A DNA stretch of 34,315 bases, from positions 1 to 34,315 of the forward strand of contig NZ_JAGFVL010000018.1 in assembly GCF_017599345.1 (NCBI RefSeq), written 5' to 3'. The notes under the pieces were generated by a model. It worked only from the letters and a program-made list of their open reading frames with translations. It had not been told where the DNA came from and did no database searches. A program made the position numbers and the translations under genes. This document shows, piece by piece, positions 1 to 9,326 of the stretch; position 1 is the first letter of the stretch; the number at the start of each line of letters is the position of its first letter. The stretch comes from Gracilibacillus suaedae (lineage in GTDB: Bacteria > Bacillota > Bacilli > Bacillales > Amphibacillaceae).

Positions 1-110
1 TCAATAAAAGTTGACTTGCGCTCGCTTCTATAAGCTAGCTTGTTTCATGTTTATAATCATACTGGTTGTTTTGTTCAGTTTTCAAAGATCAATGTCATTT
101 TGAAGCGACA
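1..110 (-). other. rRNA operon leader upstream of 16S rRNA (16S gene off the left edge)
   Basis: Read on the minus strand this stretch holds the hallmarks of a Bacillaceae rrn leader: a boxA-like TGATCTTTGAAAAC (plus 78-91) followed by TGAACAAAACAACCAGTA, then ACATGAAACAAGCTAGCTTA, and finally CAAGTCAACTTTTATTGA at the edge. In this group such a string runs directly into the GAGTTTGATCCTGG start of 16S rRNA, so the mature 16S 5' end should lie at or within a few bases of position 1. BoxA-type sites bind the antitermination complex. The recognition rests on remembered leader sequences; no 16S body is visible here. Confidence 0.85.
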
Positions 111-115
111 AATAA

Positions 116-144
116 ATTATAGCAAATCGCTATATATCTGTCAA
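116..144 (-). promoter_or_regulatory. rRNA operon P2 promoter
   Basis: On the minus strand there is a perfect sigma-A promoter: TTGACA (139-144), a 17-base spacer and TATAAT (116-121). It points into the rRNA leader. A consensus promoter with optimal spacing just upstream of the leader is typical of the core rrn P2. Confidence 0.9.
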
Positions 145-183
145 TAATTTTTTTGAGCTCTTTTTAACGAGTCAACTTTTACA

Positions 184-212
184 ATGATACAGATTGTGTA
201 ACAAAAAGTCAA
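184..212 (-). promoter_or_regulatory. rRNA operon P1 promoter
   Basis: Minus strand TTGACT (207-212), 17-base spacer, TATCAT (184-189), about 68 bases upstream of P2 and facing the same way. A tandem P1/P2 pair is usual for Bacillus-type rrn operons. AT-rich DNA upstream (213-260) could act as an UP element. Confidence 0.75.
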
Positions 213-307
213 TACCATATTTCAAATTTTATTATGGAATGATACAAATTAAAATATACATCAAAATTTTAATATAACGTAATTCTAGTTGGTCATTAGT
301 TAATGTC

Positions 308-338
308 AAAACCCGCTTCTACAACTAGAAACGGGTTT
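308..338 (-). terminator. leuS terminator
   Basis: Hairpin with arms AAAACCCG (308-315) and CGGGTTT (332-338), extended inward by a TTCT/AGAA pairing. It is followed on the minus strand by a short T run (GGGTTTTGAC). It lies 30 bases beyond the leuS stop codon and separates leuS from the rRNA promoters. Confidence 0.7.
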
Positions 339-367
339 ATATATGAAGTATATCGAAAGCGCGCTAT

Positions 368-2785
368 TTAATTCGCAACAATATTCACTAACTTACCAGG
401 TACTACAATCACTTTACGCACCGTTTTCCCTTCAATACGTTCTTTGATAGCTTCTTGTTCTAAAGCTTTTTGTTCGATTTCGTCTTTAGACGCATTTTTA
501 TCCACCAACATTTTCGCACGAACTTTCCCCATAATTTGAATGACAATCTCTACTTCATTTTCCACTAATTTAGATTCGTCATATTCTGGCCATTGCTCAT
601 ACGCTAATGTGTCATCATGTCCAAGCAACTGCCAAATCTCTTCTGTTAAGTGCGGAGCCACAGGTGATAACAACTTCACAAATCCTTTCACATACACTCT
701 TGGGATTTCCTCCGCTTTATAAGCTTCATTAATAAATACCATCATCTGTGAGATACCAGTGTTGAATCTTAAACCTTCAAAATTCTGTGTAACTACTTTT
801 ACTGTTTCATGATAGATTTTTTCTAAATCATCTGAACGATCTGCTTCCGTTACTTTATTAGATAATTGATGGTCATCCGTTACAAACAAACGCCAAACAC
901 GATCTAAGAATCGTCTTGCACCGTCTAATCCATTGGTACTCCATGCCACAGAAGCATCTAATGGCCCCATGAACATTTCATACAGCCTTAATGTATCAGC
1001 ACCATGTGTTTGGACAATCTCATCTGGATTCACAACATTGCCTTTGGATTTACTCATCTTTTCATTATTTTCACCAAGAATCATACCTTGGTTAAACAAT
1101 TTTTGAAATGGCTCTTTAGTCGGTACAACACCGATATCATATAAAAACTTGTGCCAAAATCGTGCATACAACAAGTGTAATACAGCATGCTCAGCACCAC
1201 CTATATAAACATCAACAGGCAGCCATTCCTTCAATGTATTAAAATCCGCAAGCTTCTCAGGATTATGTGGATCGACATAACGTAAGAAATACCAACAACT
1301 CCCTGCCCATTGTGGCATCGTATTTGTTTCACGGCGACCTTTCATACCTGTTTCAGGATCTGTCACATTGACCCAATCTTCTATATTAGCAAGTGGAGAC
1401 TCTCCTGTTCCCGAAGGCTTTATTTCAACAGTTTTGGGAAGTACCAATGGTAACTCTTCCTCTGGAACAGCAGACATAGAGCCATCTTCCCAATGGATAA
1501 CTGGGATTGGTTCTCCCCAATAGCGTTGACGACTGAATAACCAGTCGCGAAGGCGATAAGTTACTTTTCGTTCCCCTCTCTTTTTATCCTCTAACCAATT
1601 GATTGCTTTAGCGATAGCTTCTTCTTTATTTAATCCATTCAAAAACTCTGAGTTGATGTGTGGACCATCACCCGTAAATGCTTCTTTTTCTATATTGCCA
1701 CCTTCTAAAACAGGGATAATTTCAAGGTTAAATTGTTTCGCAAACTCATAGTCACGCTCATCATGTGCCGGAACCGCCATGATTGCACCAGAACCATAAG
1801 TCATTAACACATAATCTGCCACCCAAATAGGAAGCTTCTTTCCGTTAATTGGATTAATTGCATATGCTCCAGTGAAAACGCCTGTTTTATCTTTGGCTAG
1901 GTCTGTTCGTTCTAAGTCACTTTTTGTCTTTACGTTATCTAAGTATACATTGACATCTCCCTGTTGCTCAGCTGTAACCACTTTATCCACTAGCGGGTGC
2001 TCTGGGGCTAACACAGCATAAGTAGCACCAAATAATGTATCCGGCCGTGTTGTAAAAACGGTAAAGGATTCATCATGAGCATCGATATCAAAAATGACTT
2101 CTGCACCCTCAGAACGGCCAATCCAGTTACGCTGCATGTCTTTTATACTTTCCGGCCAATCTAACTCATCTAAATCTTCCAATAAACGATCAGCATAAGC
2201 TGTGATTTTTAACATCCACTGCTTCATCGGTTTTCGTTCAACTGGATGTCCGCCACGCTCACTTTTTCCATCTATTACTTCTTCATTAGCTAGTACAGTA
2301 CCTAAGGCTGGGCACCAGTTGACTGGAACTTCATCAATATAGGCTAATCCTTTTTCGTACAGCTTCAAGAAAATCCATTGCGTCCATTTATAATAATTTG
2401 GATCTGTTGTATTCACTTCGCGATCCCAATCATAAGAGAAACCTAACTCCTGAATTTGTCGACGAAAGGTATTAATATTCTGTTCTGTAAAATCTGCCGG
2501 GTCATTTCCTGTATCTAACGCATATTGTTCAGCCGGCAGACCAAATGCATCCCAACCAATTGGGTGTAATACTTCATATCCTTGCATTCGTTTCATTCTT
2601 GATAAGATATCTGTTGCTGTATAACCTTCTGGATGTCCAACGTGCAAACCAGCCCCAGATGGATAAGGGAACATATCTAACGCATAAAATTTATCCTTAT
2701 CAGAACCCGCATTCGTTGCAAATGTTTTATTTTCTATCCAATAATTGCGCCATTTTTCTTCAATTTGTTTATGATCAAATGACAT
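368..2785 (-). CDS. leuS: Leucyl-tRNA synthetase
   Basis: Class I aminoacyl-tRNA synthetase that charges tRNA-Leu in the cytosol (805 aa, the usual bacterial length). The HIGH signature appears as HVGH at residues 48-51 within [16 protein letters not shown], and KMSKS at 576-580. Between them lies the CP1 editing domain with the threonine-rich TTRPDT (245-250) and [15 protein letters not shown] (331-345), whose aspartates handle mischarged amino acids. The C-terminal anticodon-binding region and the closing [11 protein letters not shown] segment are present, so the gene is intact. The start is supported by GGAGGAAGG just upstream. Expression is expected to follow the upstream T-box leader, and a hairpin terminator lies just downstream. 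The identification is secure. Confidence 0.98.
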   Translation of the reverse strand: MSFDHKQIEEKWRNYWIENKTFATNAGSDKDKFYALDMFPYPSGAGLHVGHPEGYTATDILSRMKRMQGYEVLHPIGWDAFGLPAEQYALDTGNDPADFTEQNINTFRRQIQELGFSYDWDREVNTTDPNYYKWTQWIFLKLYEKGLAYIDEVPVNWCPALGTVLANEEVIDGKSERGGHPVERKPMKQWMLKITAYADRLLEDLDELDWPESIKDMQRNWIGRSEGAEVIFDIDAHDESFTVFTTRPDTLFGATYAVLAPEHPLVDKVVTAEQQGDVNVYLDNVKTKSDLERTDLAKDKTGVFTGAYAINPINGKKLPIWVADYVLMTYGSGAIMAVPAHDERDYEFAKQFNLEIIPVLEGGNIEKEAFTGDGPHINSEFLNGLNKEEAIAKAINWLEDKKRGERKVTYRLRDWLFSRQRYWGEPIPVIHWEDGSMSAVPEEELPLVLPKTVEIKPSGTGESPLANIEDWVNVTDPETGMKGRRETNTMPQWAGSCWYFLRYVDPHNPEKLADFNTLKEWLPVDVYIGGAEHAVLHLLYARFWHKFLYDIGVVPTKEPFQKLFNQGMILGENNEKMSKSKGNVVNPDEIVQTHGADTLRLYEMFMGPLDASVAWSTNGLDGARRFLDRVWRLFVTDDHQLSNKVTEADRSDDLEKIYHETVKVVTQNFEGLRFNTGISQMMVFINEAYKAEEIPRVYVKGFVKLLSPVAPHLTEEIWQLLGHDDTLAYEQWPEYDESKLVENEVEIVIQIMGKVRAKMLVDKNASKDEIEQKALEQEAIKERIEGKTVRKVIVVPGKLVNIVAN

Positions 2786-2841
2786 ATCTTCCTTCCTCCT
2801 TCAAACCATTATACATATACCGAACATACGTTCTTTAACGC

Positions 2842-3085
2842 AAAAAAATCTCCCTGATCCCAAAATGGGACGAGAGAGATTCCCGCGGTACCACCCAACA
2901 TTAGTGTTAAGCTATTCGTTAACACCCACTTAAACTCCTTAACGCGGATAACGACAAAAGCTACTAGACTTGTTCACTTTTGTAACATCTGAGGCGAGTT
3001 CGTAACAGGATAGGAGTGACTCACACCGACCGCCACCTCTCTTAGCCTAATCCTATAACTACTATTCCTCTTCATCGTCATATAT
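2842..3085 (-). promoter_or_regulatory. T-box leader controlling leuS
   Basis: The minus strand carries the invariant T-box GGGTGGTACCGCGG (2883-2896). It is followed by a terminator hairpin (2842-2881) of ATCTCTCTCGTCCCA against TGGGATCAGGGAGAT, ending in seven T. Upstream lies a Stem I region beginning GATGAAGAGGAATAGTAG (about 3062-3079), with closing arms ATAGGA/TCCTAT. In its specifier loop I read GAA-CTC-GCC, giving a Leu CTC specifier at 2996-2998. Uncharged tRNA-Leu pairing would stabilise the antiterminator and switch leuS on during leucine starvation. The T-box call is firm; the exact specifier assignment is an inference. Confidence 0.93.
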
Positions 3086-3160
3086 ATGCTTTATTGTACT
3101 TAATCTGCTTTACTTTCTGATAGTTTAAAGAAATGTCTGAATTTTGTCAAGGAGTGTTCA

Positions 3161-4819
3161 TTACCAGATATAAACCTTTGCTTCATAAGGCTGCAAAACC
3201 ATTTTTTCAGATAATTGCTTTCCATTTACATTTGTTAATACTAATTCAGGAGATTTTTCAAGGACATGTGTGGGAATGTTTACTTCCGCCTCTGTATCAA
3301 ACAAGTTCGTTATAATAAATGCACCTTGTTTCTCTAAGTATCGGGTATATGCATACACCTTGTCGTGATTTGCTAACTCAAGTTCATAACTGCCATACAC
3401 TAGAACCTCGTATCGCTTTCGTGTCGCAATCATTCTTTTATAGTATTGTAATATAGAGTTCGGATTTTCTTGCTGAACTGCCACATTTATTTCCTTATAG
3501 TTTGGATTGACTTTCAACCAAGGTGTACCGCTCGAAAAACCTCCATTTACATCAGGGCTCCATTGCATAGGCGTTCTGGAATTATCACGACCACTCTTCC
3601 AAATCTTCTTCATGATTGTTTCATGTGATTTACCTTCTGCAATCTCGTTTTCATACATATTTTTGATCGCTACATCGTTATAATCATCAATCGAATCAAA
3701 CTGTACATTAGTCATACCGATCTCTTGTCCTTGATAAATAAAAGGTGTCCCATGCATAAAGAAAAACATAGTTGCTAAACATTTCGCTGATTGCTCATGA
3801 TATTGATCGTCGTTTCCCCAAGTCGAAACCGAACGAGGCTGGTCATGGTTTTCTAAAAAAAGCGCATTCCACCCAACACCTTCCAACCCTTTTTGCCACT
3901 TTGTCAAAGTTTGTTTTAAAGTGTGAATATCTAATCTCCCTTCTGCACTCATATTCCACAGACCTAGATGCTCAAATTGAAAAATCATATCAAAATATCC
4001 TGCTTCCTCACCAACCCATTGATCAGCATCCTCTACCGTTACACCATTCGCTTCACCAACCGTCATAATATCATAATGATGAATGGTCTCCTTCGCAAAT
4101 TCTTTTAAAAACTTATCAATACCTGGGCGATTCATATGACCATCGAAGGAAGGTACATATTTTTTGTTATCAGGGTTTGGCATATCAGGAAACCCTGGCA
4201 CTTTTTTTATATGAGATATCGCATCCACCCTAAATCCATCAATCCCTTTTTCTAACCACCAATTCACCATATCATAAAGATCCTGTCGTACATCTGGATT
4301 CTCCCAGTTTAAATCAGGTTGTTTAGTAGAAAAAACATGCATATAATATTCTTGAGTCTTCTCGTCATATTCCCAGGCAGAGCCGCCAAAGATTGATTCC
4401 CAATTGTTTGGCTCTTTTCCATCTTTACCAGGATGCCAAATATAATAATTACGATACGGATTATCTTTAGATGAACGTGACTCCATAAACCATTCATGCT
4501 CATCAGAAGTGTGATTAATAACTAAATCCATGATTAATTTCATATTACGACTATGTACTTCTTCCAGAAGCAGGTCGAAATCTTCCATTGTTCCGAAATC
4601 ATCCATAATCTTCTGATAGTCACTAATATCGTATCCGTTATCATCATTAGGTGACTCATAAACAGGACTGATCCAAATCACATCAATACCTAAGTCTTTT
4701 AGATAATCAAGCTTCTTAATAACACCTTGTATATCTCCGATTCCGTCTCCATTTGAATCCATAAAACTGCGCGGGTAAATTTGATATGCTACTGCTTCTT
4801 TCCACCATTTTCTATTCAT
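3161..4819 (-). CDS. GH13 alpha-glucosidase (MalL/oligo-1,6-glucosidase family)
   Basis: Cytoplasmic alpha-glucosidase of the GH13 oligo-1,6-glucosidase/maltase branch (552 aa, normal length, no signal peptide). It hydrolyses small alpha-glucosides taken up by the cell. Conserved regions are DLVINH (98-103), GFRVDA with the nucleophile Asp199, GEA with the acid/base Glu256, and ENHDQ with Asp326. The residue after the nucleophile is Ala200. In characterised GH13 glucosidases valine here goes with alpha-1,6 activity and alanine with alpha-1,4, so a maltase-type preference is inferred. The start has a good AAGGGGG site. No sugar transporter or regulator gene is adjacent. The promoter region carries two LacI-type operator palindromes, so substrate induction is likely. 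The family is certain; the substrate is a prediction. Confidence 0.92.
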   Translation of the reverse strand: MNRKWWKEAVAYQIYPRSFMDSNGDGIGDIQGVIKKLDYLKDLGIDVIWISPVYESPNDDNGYDISDYQKIMDDFGTMEDFDLLLEEVHSRNMKLIMDLVINHTSDEHEWFMESRSSKDNPYRNYYIWHPGKDGKEPNNWESIFGGSAWEYDEKTQEYYMHVFSTKQPDLNWENPDVRQDLYDMVNWWLEKGIDGFRVDAISHIKKVPGFPDMPNPDNKKYVPSFDGHMNRPGIDKFLKEFAKETIHHYDIMTVGEANGVTVEDADQWVGEEAGYFDMIFQFEHLGLWNMSAEGRLDIHTLKQTLTKWQKGLEGVGWNALFLENHDQPRSVSTWGNDDQYHEQSAKCLATMFFFMHGTPFIYQGQEIGMTNVQFDSIDDYNDVAIKNMYENEIAEGKSHETIMKKIWKSGRDNSRTPMQWSPDVNGGFSSGTPWLKVNPNYKEINVAVQQENPNSILQYYKRMIATRKRYEVLVYGSYELELANHDKVYAYTRYLEKQGAFIITNLFDTEAEVNIPTHVLEKSPELVLTNVNGKQLSEKMVLQPYEAKVYIW

Positions 4820-4913
4820 AGAATAACCCCCTTAATATATGTAACAAGTGCCTTCTCTTTTCCTCTTTCTTCCTTTTAAATTCGGAGACACTATAATTTC
4901 TTCTAAAAATTGC

Positions 4914-5013
4914 GCAAGCGATTGCATACATATAATATTATCATTTAATGTTTTTATGTCAATAGTATTTATAGAATTAGAAATATCATTATACAGACAA
5001 AGCAATCGATTGC
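4914..5013 (-). promoter_or_regulatory. Promoter with two LacI-family operator palindromes for the GH13 glucosidase
   Basis: Two 12-bp sites fit the LacI-family core GCAANCGNTTGC: GCAAGCGATTGC (4914-4925) and the perfect palindrome GCAATCGATTGC (5002-5013). Their centres are 88 bp apart. Between them the minus strand has TTGACA (4957-4962) with an AT-rich -10 area (about 4932-4942), so one operator lies downstream and one upstream of the promoter. This fits repression, possibly with looping, by a MalR-like or other LacI-family regulator encoded outside the window. Confidence 0.7.
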
Positions 5014-5068
5014 ATCTTGCACTAAATAATTGCTGACCTCTATGCTTGTGTGGAAAAGCATTTGTTGA

Positions 5069-5249
5069 GCGGACATTTAGTGCGTTATTTGGCGAAATAA
5101 CTACCAAATTTCGGTGTTGACGGACATTTAATCCCTTATTCGGTTCATTTCAGGTTGAATTAATACTATTTTCGATGAATAGCGGAATAGATGTCCACAG
5201 CTTCATCAAAAACGGCATTTTTGTCACAAATAACGGAACAAATGTCCGC
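5069..5249. repeat. GCGGACAT four-unit dispersed inverted element, copy 1
   Basis: Four related units of about 25 bases occur here. Two are in plus orientation (GCGGACATTTAGTGCGTTAT at 5069; CGGACATTTAATCCCTTATT at 5121) and two inverted (AATAGCGGAATAGATGTCC ending 5196; AATAACGGAACAAATGTCCG ending 5248). The whole therefore forms a large imperfect inverted repeat. A second copy with the same unit order lies at 20696-20876. It occupies the gap between rlmN and the glucosidase promoter and encodes nothing visible. Confidence 0.85.
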
Positions 5250-5284
5250 TTCAACTCCCATTTATCAGAGAGTAACCTTTACGT

Positions 5285-5313
5285 AAAAAAGAGTACCCGC
5301 TGGATACTCTTTA
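5285..5313 (-). terminator. rlmN terminator overlapping its stop codon
   Basis: Hairpin AAAGAGTATCC/GGGTACTCTTT on the minus strand (plus 5288-5312) followed by a run of T (plus A-tract 5285-5290). The stem reaches into the rlmN stop codon at 5311-5313. Confidence 0.8.
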
Positions 5314-6384
5314 CGCTTTTTGTTTTTCTTTATCTTTTTTGATTTGTTTACTACGAAGCTGTCCACATGCTGCATCAATATCTGTACCGTGTTCAACACG
5401 GACACCACAGTTAATGCCATTTTCCAATAATACTTGATAAAAATCTAAAATTGCCTTTTTCTCACTTCGATCATATTGATTGTGTTCATCAACAGGGTTA
5501 TATGGAATTAAATTGACATAGGACAAATGACGTTTGTCTTTTAACAAAGACACTAATTGTTCTGCTTCTTTTTTATGATCATTAACATCTTTAAGCAAAA
5601 TATATTCAAAAGTAATGCGACGGTTGGTTTTTTCTAAATAATAATCGATTGCTGGCATTAATTTTTCTAATGGAAAAGCTTTATTAATTTTCATAATTTT
5701 TGTTCGCAACTCATTATTAGGAGCGTGTAATGACAGCGCCAAATTCACTTGTAAATTCTCATCAGCAAAATCATAAATACGTTTAGCTAAACCACTTGTT
5801 GAAACGGTAATATGTCTTGCACCGATAGAAAGCCCTTCTTGGTCGTTAACAATTCGTAAAAAATCCATCATGTTATCATAATTGTCAAATGGTTCACCGA
5901 TCCCCATGACAACAATATGACTCACCCGTTCCTCTTTCCCTTTAGTATCCAAGTGTTTTTGCACATTCATTATTTGTTCAACGATTTCACCAGCAGAAAG
6001 ATCGCGATTCTTCGTTAATAAACCACTCGCGCAAAACGAACAGCCAATATTACATCCGACTTGTGTTGTCACACAGACTGAATAACCATAACTAAATTTC
6101 ATTAGGACTGTTTCAATTAAATTACCATCGGAAAGCTTAAATAAAAACTTAATCGTTCCATCCTTCGATTCCTGTTTAATTTCCTGTTCTAATGTACCTA
6201 AATAGAAGTTTTCCTTTAATACCAGTTGGCAATCTTTATTTAAATTATACATTTCTGCAAATGTATTCACTCTTTTTTTATACAACCAATTCCAAACTTG
6301 TTTTGCACGGAATTTTTTTTGACCATGTTCTATTAACCATTCTTGTAGTTGATCAAATGTCAATGAATAAATCGAGCGTTTCAT
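5311..6384 (-). CDS. rlmN: 23S rRNA (adenine-2503-C2) methyltransferase RlmN
   Basis: Radical-SAM methyltransferase that modifies A2503 of 23S rRNA, and A37 of some tRNAs in other bacteria (357 aa). The CX3CX2C cluster is C111-NIG-C115-SF-C118. The [10 protein letters not shown] segment (161-170) binds SAM. The second catalytic cysteine is C340 in [13 protein letters not shown] near the C-terminus. The sequence follows the RlmN subtype known from Listeria-like bacteria (CASGLL after the cluster). It is not the resistance enzyme Cfr, which has MGMGEA at the GEP position. A GAGGGATT site precedes the ATG. It stands alone, away from the stp/prkC genes that accompany rlmN in Bacillus subtilis. 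Confidence 0.95.
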   Translation of the reverse strand: MKRSIYSLTFDQLQEWLIEHGQKKFRAKQVWNWLYKKRVNTFAEMYNLNKDCQLVLKENFYLGTLEQEIKQESKDGTIKFLFKLSDGNLIETVLMKFSYGYSVCVTTQVGCNIGCSFCASGLLTKNRDLSAGEIVEQIMNVQKHLDTKGKEERVSHIVVMGIGEPFDNYDNMMDFLRIVNDQEGLSIGARHITVSTSGLAKRIYDFADENLQVNLALSLHAPNNELRTKIMKINKAFPLEKLMPAIDYYLEKTNRRITFEYILLKDVNDHKKEAEQLVSLLKDKRHLSYVNLIPYNPVDEHNQYDRSEKKAILDFYQVLLENGINCGVRVEHGTDIDAACGQLRSKQIKKDKEKQKA

Positions 6385-6458
6385 CCGAATCCCTCATTTC
6401 CATAATAGCTCTAGTTCCCATCACTACATCATACTAAATTTTCGTAACAATAACAAGG

Positions 6459-7499
6459 TCATCTTTGTCTGACAAGATCTATGTAAAGGTGGACGATAAG
6501 TAATATAATGCCAAACCCCCATGTAATCCACGCTGGGTAAATAAATACATGAGAAATATTTTTTAGAAAAGGGATCGCTAGTGCTTCAGACAACTGATAA
6601 GTAGATGTCGTATACATTGCAAGCGGGAACACCATTCCCCACATCTGATAATCATAATTAATCGGAAAACGATGGACTATATAACGCCAATACATCAAAA
6701 TAACTAACAGCGGAATCCACCATGTACCAGTTACCCAGAAAAATAATGTGAACCCTTTGATAAAGGATACGAATTGTTCAATAAAAAGTGAACCGACTGC
6801 ATTCATAATAATCAACGAACCTGCAAGTGTTGTAATTGCTACTGCCCCCATATTAATCCAATAAGGAGGTGTTAAGGAAGCATGCTTTAAATGCAAAAAA
6901 GTAAAGCGATAAAATATTAACGTTATAATACTTAAATACAGCATACATCCTAATAAAAACATGGATAGAGTAAAGAAGTTTATAAAACCAATTAATGCTT
7001 GATTTTCATAAAACGGAATTAGTAATACCCCTAATATGGCAACCGATTGAGTAGCAACGGTCGCAATTAACCATGCTCCATTAATTCCTTCAGCCAGTGT
7101 TGGTTTCTCTTCTCTAATGGTAACTGCAGTAAAAAAAGCATACATAATAACAATCCATAATACGATAGAACACATCCACAAAATAAAAGCCACACTGTAC
7201 TTTTCCTCAAGGATTACAAGCTGACTGCCAAAAACATTCGTTCCTGCTACTAAAGTAAAGAAACCCGGACCTTTTAAATGACTTGTTAAATCTTCTATGA
7301 CGTTTCTGAAATAAAAGGTGACTCTAACAATGGTTAGAATAGTGATTATTGTATAAAAAATAATATTACAAAATAAAAGCGCCTGACTTATTTTTATAAA
7401 TCCAAGTAAATGTGAAGCAATCGATAATGCACCTGTTGCCATAACTAATGCAAAATATCCGGTAAATAGATGTTTAATATTCTCTTTTATAACTGACAT
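6459..7499 (-). CDS. TDT-family (TehA/SLAC1-like) membrane transporter
   Basis: Integral membrane protein of 346 aa with about ten hydrophobic helices and the opening typical of the tellurite-resistance/dicarboxylate transporter family (HLFTGYFALVMATGALSIAS). Relatives include TehA, the malate permease Mae1 and plant SLAC1 anion channels. The substrate cannot be read from sequence; an organic or small inorganic anion is likely. It starts at an ATG preceded by AAGGAGC. It is divergently arranged with an acetolactate-synthase-like gene across a 132-bp gap containing a CRP/FNR-type palindrome, so the two may be co-regulated. That pairing hints at export of an organic acid but proves nothing. Confidence 0.85.
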   Translation of the reverse strand: MSVIKENIKHLFTGYFALVMATGALSIASHLLGFIKISQALLFCNIIFYTIITILTIVRVTFYFRNVIEDLTSHLKGPGFFTLVAGTNVFGSQLVILEEKYSVAFILWMCSIVLWIVIMYAFFTAVTIREEKPTLAEGINGAWLIATVATQSVAILGVLLIPFYENQALIGFINFFTLSMFLLGCMLYLSIITLIFYRFTFLHLKHASLTPPYWINMGAVAITTLAGSLIIMNAVGSLFIEQFVSFIKGFTLFFWVTGTWWIPLLVILMYWRYIVHRFPINYDYQMWGMVFPLAMYTTSTYQLSEALAIPFLKNISHVFIYPAWITWGFGIILLIVHLYIDLVRQR

Positions 7500-7555
7500 T
7501 TGGTACGCTCCTTAATTCACAAATGGCTTTTTGTCCAATTACACCCACTTCACTT

Positions 7556-7579
7556 TACGTGATATACATCACTACGTGA
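7556..7579. promoter_or_regulatory. CRP/FNR-type palindrome in the divergent promoter region
   Basis: CGTGATATACATCACT (7558-7573) matches the CRP/FNR half-site layout GTGA-N6-TCAC. TACGTGA occurs at 7556-7562 and again 17 bases further on (7573-7579). It lies between the TDT transporter (minus) and the ThDP enzyme (plus), where one regulator could act on both. Which regulator binds is unknown. Confidence 0.5.
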
Positions 7580-7631
7580 GTATGGATAGCAGATTACAAT
7601 AACACGAAAAGGATAAAGGGATGAATGTACA

Positions 7632-9302
7632 ATGCAACGACAAAATAAAGCTATCCATAAAGACTCCTATATTACACAATCGTTAAAAAATATCGGGGTG
7701 GACACCATTTTCGGTTCTGTATTTCAGTCATTACTGTTAAAGTATGACAAAGATATCTTACACCAACAATTAACACATGAGCAATCCATTATTCATGCAG
7801 CAGATGGTTATGCTCGTGCTACCGGCAAAACCGGTGTTGCTTTTATTACAACAGATTTCGGGATAACCAATGCTGTAACTGGTATTGCAACTGCCCAATT
7901 AGATAGCATACCACTGTTAGTCTTTATTCAAAAAACGAATACACAAGATGAGTGTCTCGACATTGAAACCATCACCAAACCTATAAGTAAACATTACTTT
8001 CAAATCGAACACCTAGAAGATTTTCCATCTATCATTAGGGCAGCGGAACAAATTGCAAGTACTGGGCGGAAAGGTACAGTTATAATCGCATTTTCTAATC
8101 AGTTAATCGAACATATCGATTCACCACCACTTCACTCTCGAGAGCTTTACACTTCCGAGAAAGTACTTCCGTCCGTCCCCCTGCCCCAACTTAATAAAGC
8201 AGTCCAGCAAATTAGAAGAGCAAAAAAACCACTTTTATTAATTGGTGGTGGGGTGATTAGTTCAGGCTGCTATCACCTTCTTGATACATTTATCAATCTC
8301 ACAAACATTCCTTTTACTAGTACATTAATGGGGTTAGGTGCCATCGATGTGAATCATCCGCTGCATTTAGGTATGGTAGGCATGCATGGGACCTTCGCTG
8401 CTAACCGTGCCGTACATCGTTGTGATTTACTTATTTGCTTAGGGGTTCGCTTTAGTGATCGAATTACAGGGAGAGCGAAGGGTTTTTCACCTCATTCCCT
8501 TAAAATCCAAGTAGATATCGACCCAGCTGAAGTGAACAAAAACATTCCAGTTGACATTCCTATTATTAGTGATATTAAACCTGTTTTAACTGCTTTCATA
8601 GACCAATTAAAAAACTTTAATGGCAATCATTGGGTTAATGAAGTGTTGAGTTGGAATAAAACTTCACCACAGTTTTCAACTTCTAGCAGCAAGTTAAAGC
8701 CCGATGATATCATCCGAATAATAGACCAATATGCTGGTAAGAATACTATTGTAGCCACTGATGTCGGTCAGCATCAAATGTGGACCGCATTACACTTTCC
8801 ATTTCGCCGTCCGCGACAATTACTAACCTCTGGGGGCTTTGGAACAATGGGCTACGGACTACCAGCTGCAATTGGCGCTGCAGTAGGAAAAAAAGAGCAA
8901 ACAGTTATATGTTTCACTGGTGATGGCAGTATTCAAATGAATATTCAAGAGCTCTATCACGTCGCTCAGCATAACCTAAACATAAAAATAATTATTTTAC
9001 GAAACGGTTATTTAGGTATGGTGCGGCAATGGCAGCAACTATTTTATAAAAATAAATATTCTCAGGTAAAAATTAGCTCTCCTGATTTTCTTACATTTGC
9101 AGAAAGTTTTGGTGTCAAAGGGTATCGTGCATCGATTAAAACAGAAGCAGAAAAAGTCATTAGTCAAGCTTTTGCGTCAAAGCAGCCGGCAGTATTAGAC
9201 TTTCTCATTGAAGAAGAAGTGAATGTCTATCCGATTGTACCACCTGGTGGAAATAATACAGATGCCATACATGGAACTGAACAAAATCAGCGCAAAAAGT
9301 AA
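7632..9302 (+). CDS. Solitary acetolactate synthase-like ThDP enzyme
   Basis: Thiamine-diphosphate enzyme of the IlvB/AlsS family (556 aa) with the N-terminal PYR, central and C-terminal PP domains in normal order. The catalytic glutamate is E50 (LTHEQ). The ThDP/Mg motif is GDGSIQMN (430-437). The MVRQWQ segment (463-468), which forms the active-site/herbicide pocket in acetohydroxyacid synthases, is intact. The N-domain diverges: the usual TSGPGATN reads TTDFGITN (73-80), the Gln after the DSIP strand is replaced (IQKTN), and the following loop is about six residues shorter. No regulatory subunit (ilvN) or other branched-chain gene adjoins it. A catabolic pyruvate-to-acetolactate role or a different ThDP reaction are both possible. 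The start has AAAGGG about 11 bases upstream. Confidence 0.8.
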   Translation: MQRQNKAIHKDSYITQSLKNIGVDTIFGSVFQSLLLKYDKDILHQQLTHEQSIIHAADGYARATGKTGVAFITTDFGITNAVTGIATAQLDSIPLLVFIQKTNTQDECLDIETITKPISKHYFQIEHLEDFPSIIRAAEQIASTGRKGTVIIAFSNQLIEHIDSPPLHSRELYTSEKVLPSVPLPQLNKAVQQIRRAKKPLLLIGGGVISSGCYHLLDTFINLTNIPFTSTLMGLGAIDVNHPLHLGMVGMHGTFAANRAVHRCDLLICLGVRFSDRITGRAKGFSPHSLKIQVDIDPAEVNKNIPVDIPIISDIKPVLTAFIDQLKNFNGNHWVNEVLSWNKTSPQFSTSSSKLKPDDIIRIIDQYAGKNTIVATDVGQHQMWTALHFPFRRPRQLLTSGGFGTMGYGLPAAIGAAVGKKEQTVICFTGDGSIQMNIQELYHVAQHNLNIKIIILRNGYLGMVRQWQQLFYKNKYSQVKISSPDFLTFAESFGVKGYRASIKTEAEKVISQAFASKQPAVLDFLIEEEVNVYPIVPPGGNNTDAIHGTEQNQRKK

Positions 9303-9326
9303 AAACGAAAATATTTCAACATTAAC

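Noticed and set aside
4832-5107. 91-codon minus-strand frame upstream of the glucosidase
   Set aside because: It covers the promoter, both operators and part of the repeat element; no ribosome binding site and no recognisable protein character.
5311-6384. Cfr-type antibiotic resistance methyltransferase
   Set aside because: [10 protein letters not shown] and overall match to Listeria-type RlmN; Cfr has a different GEP-region sequence (MGMGEA).
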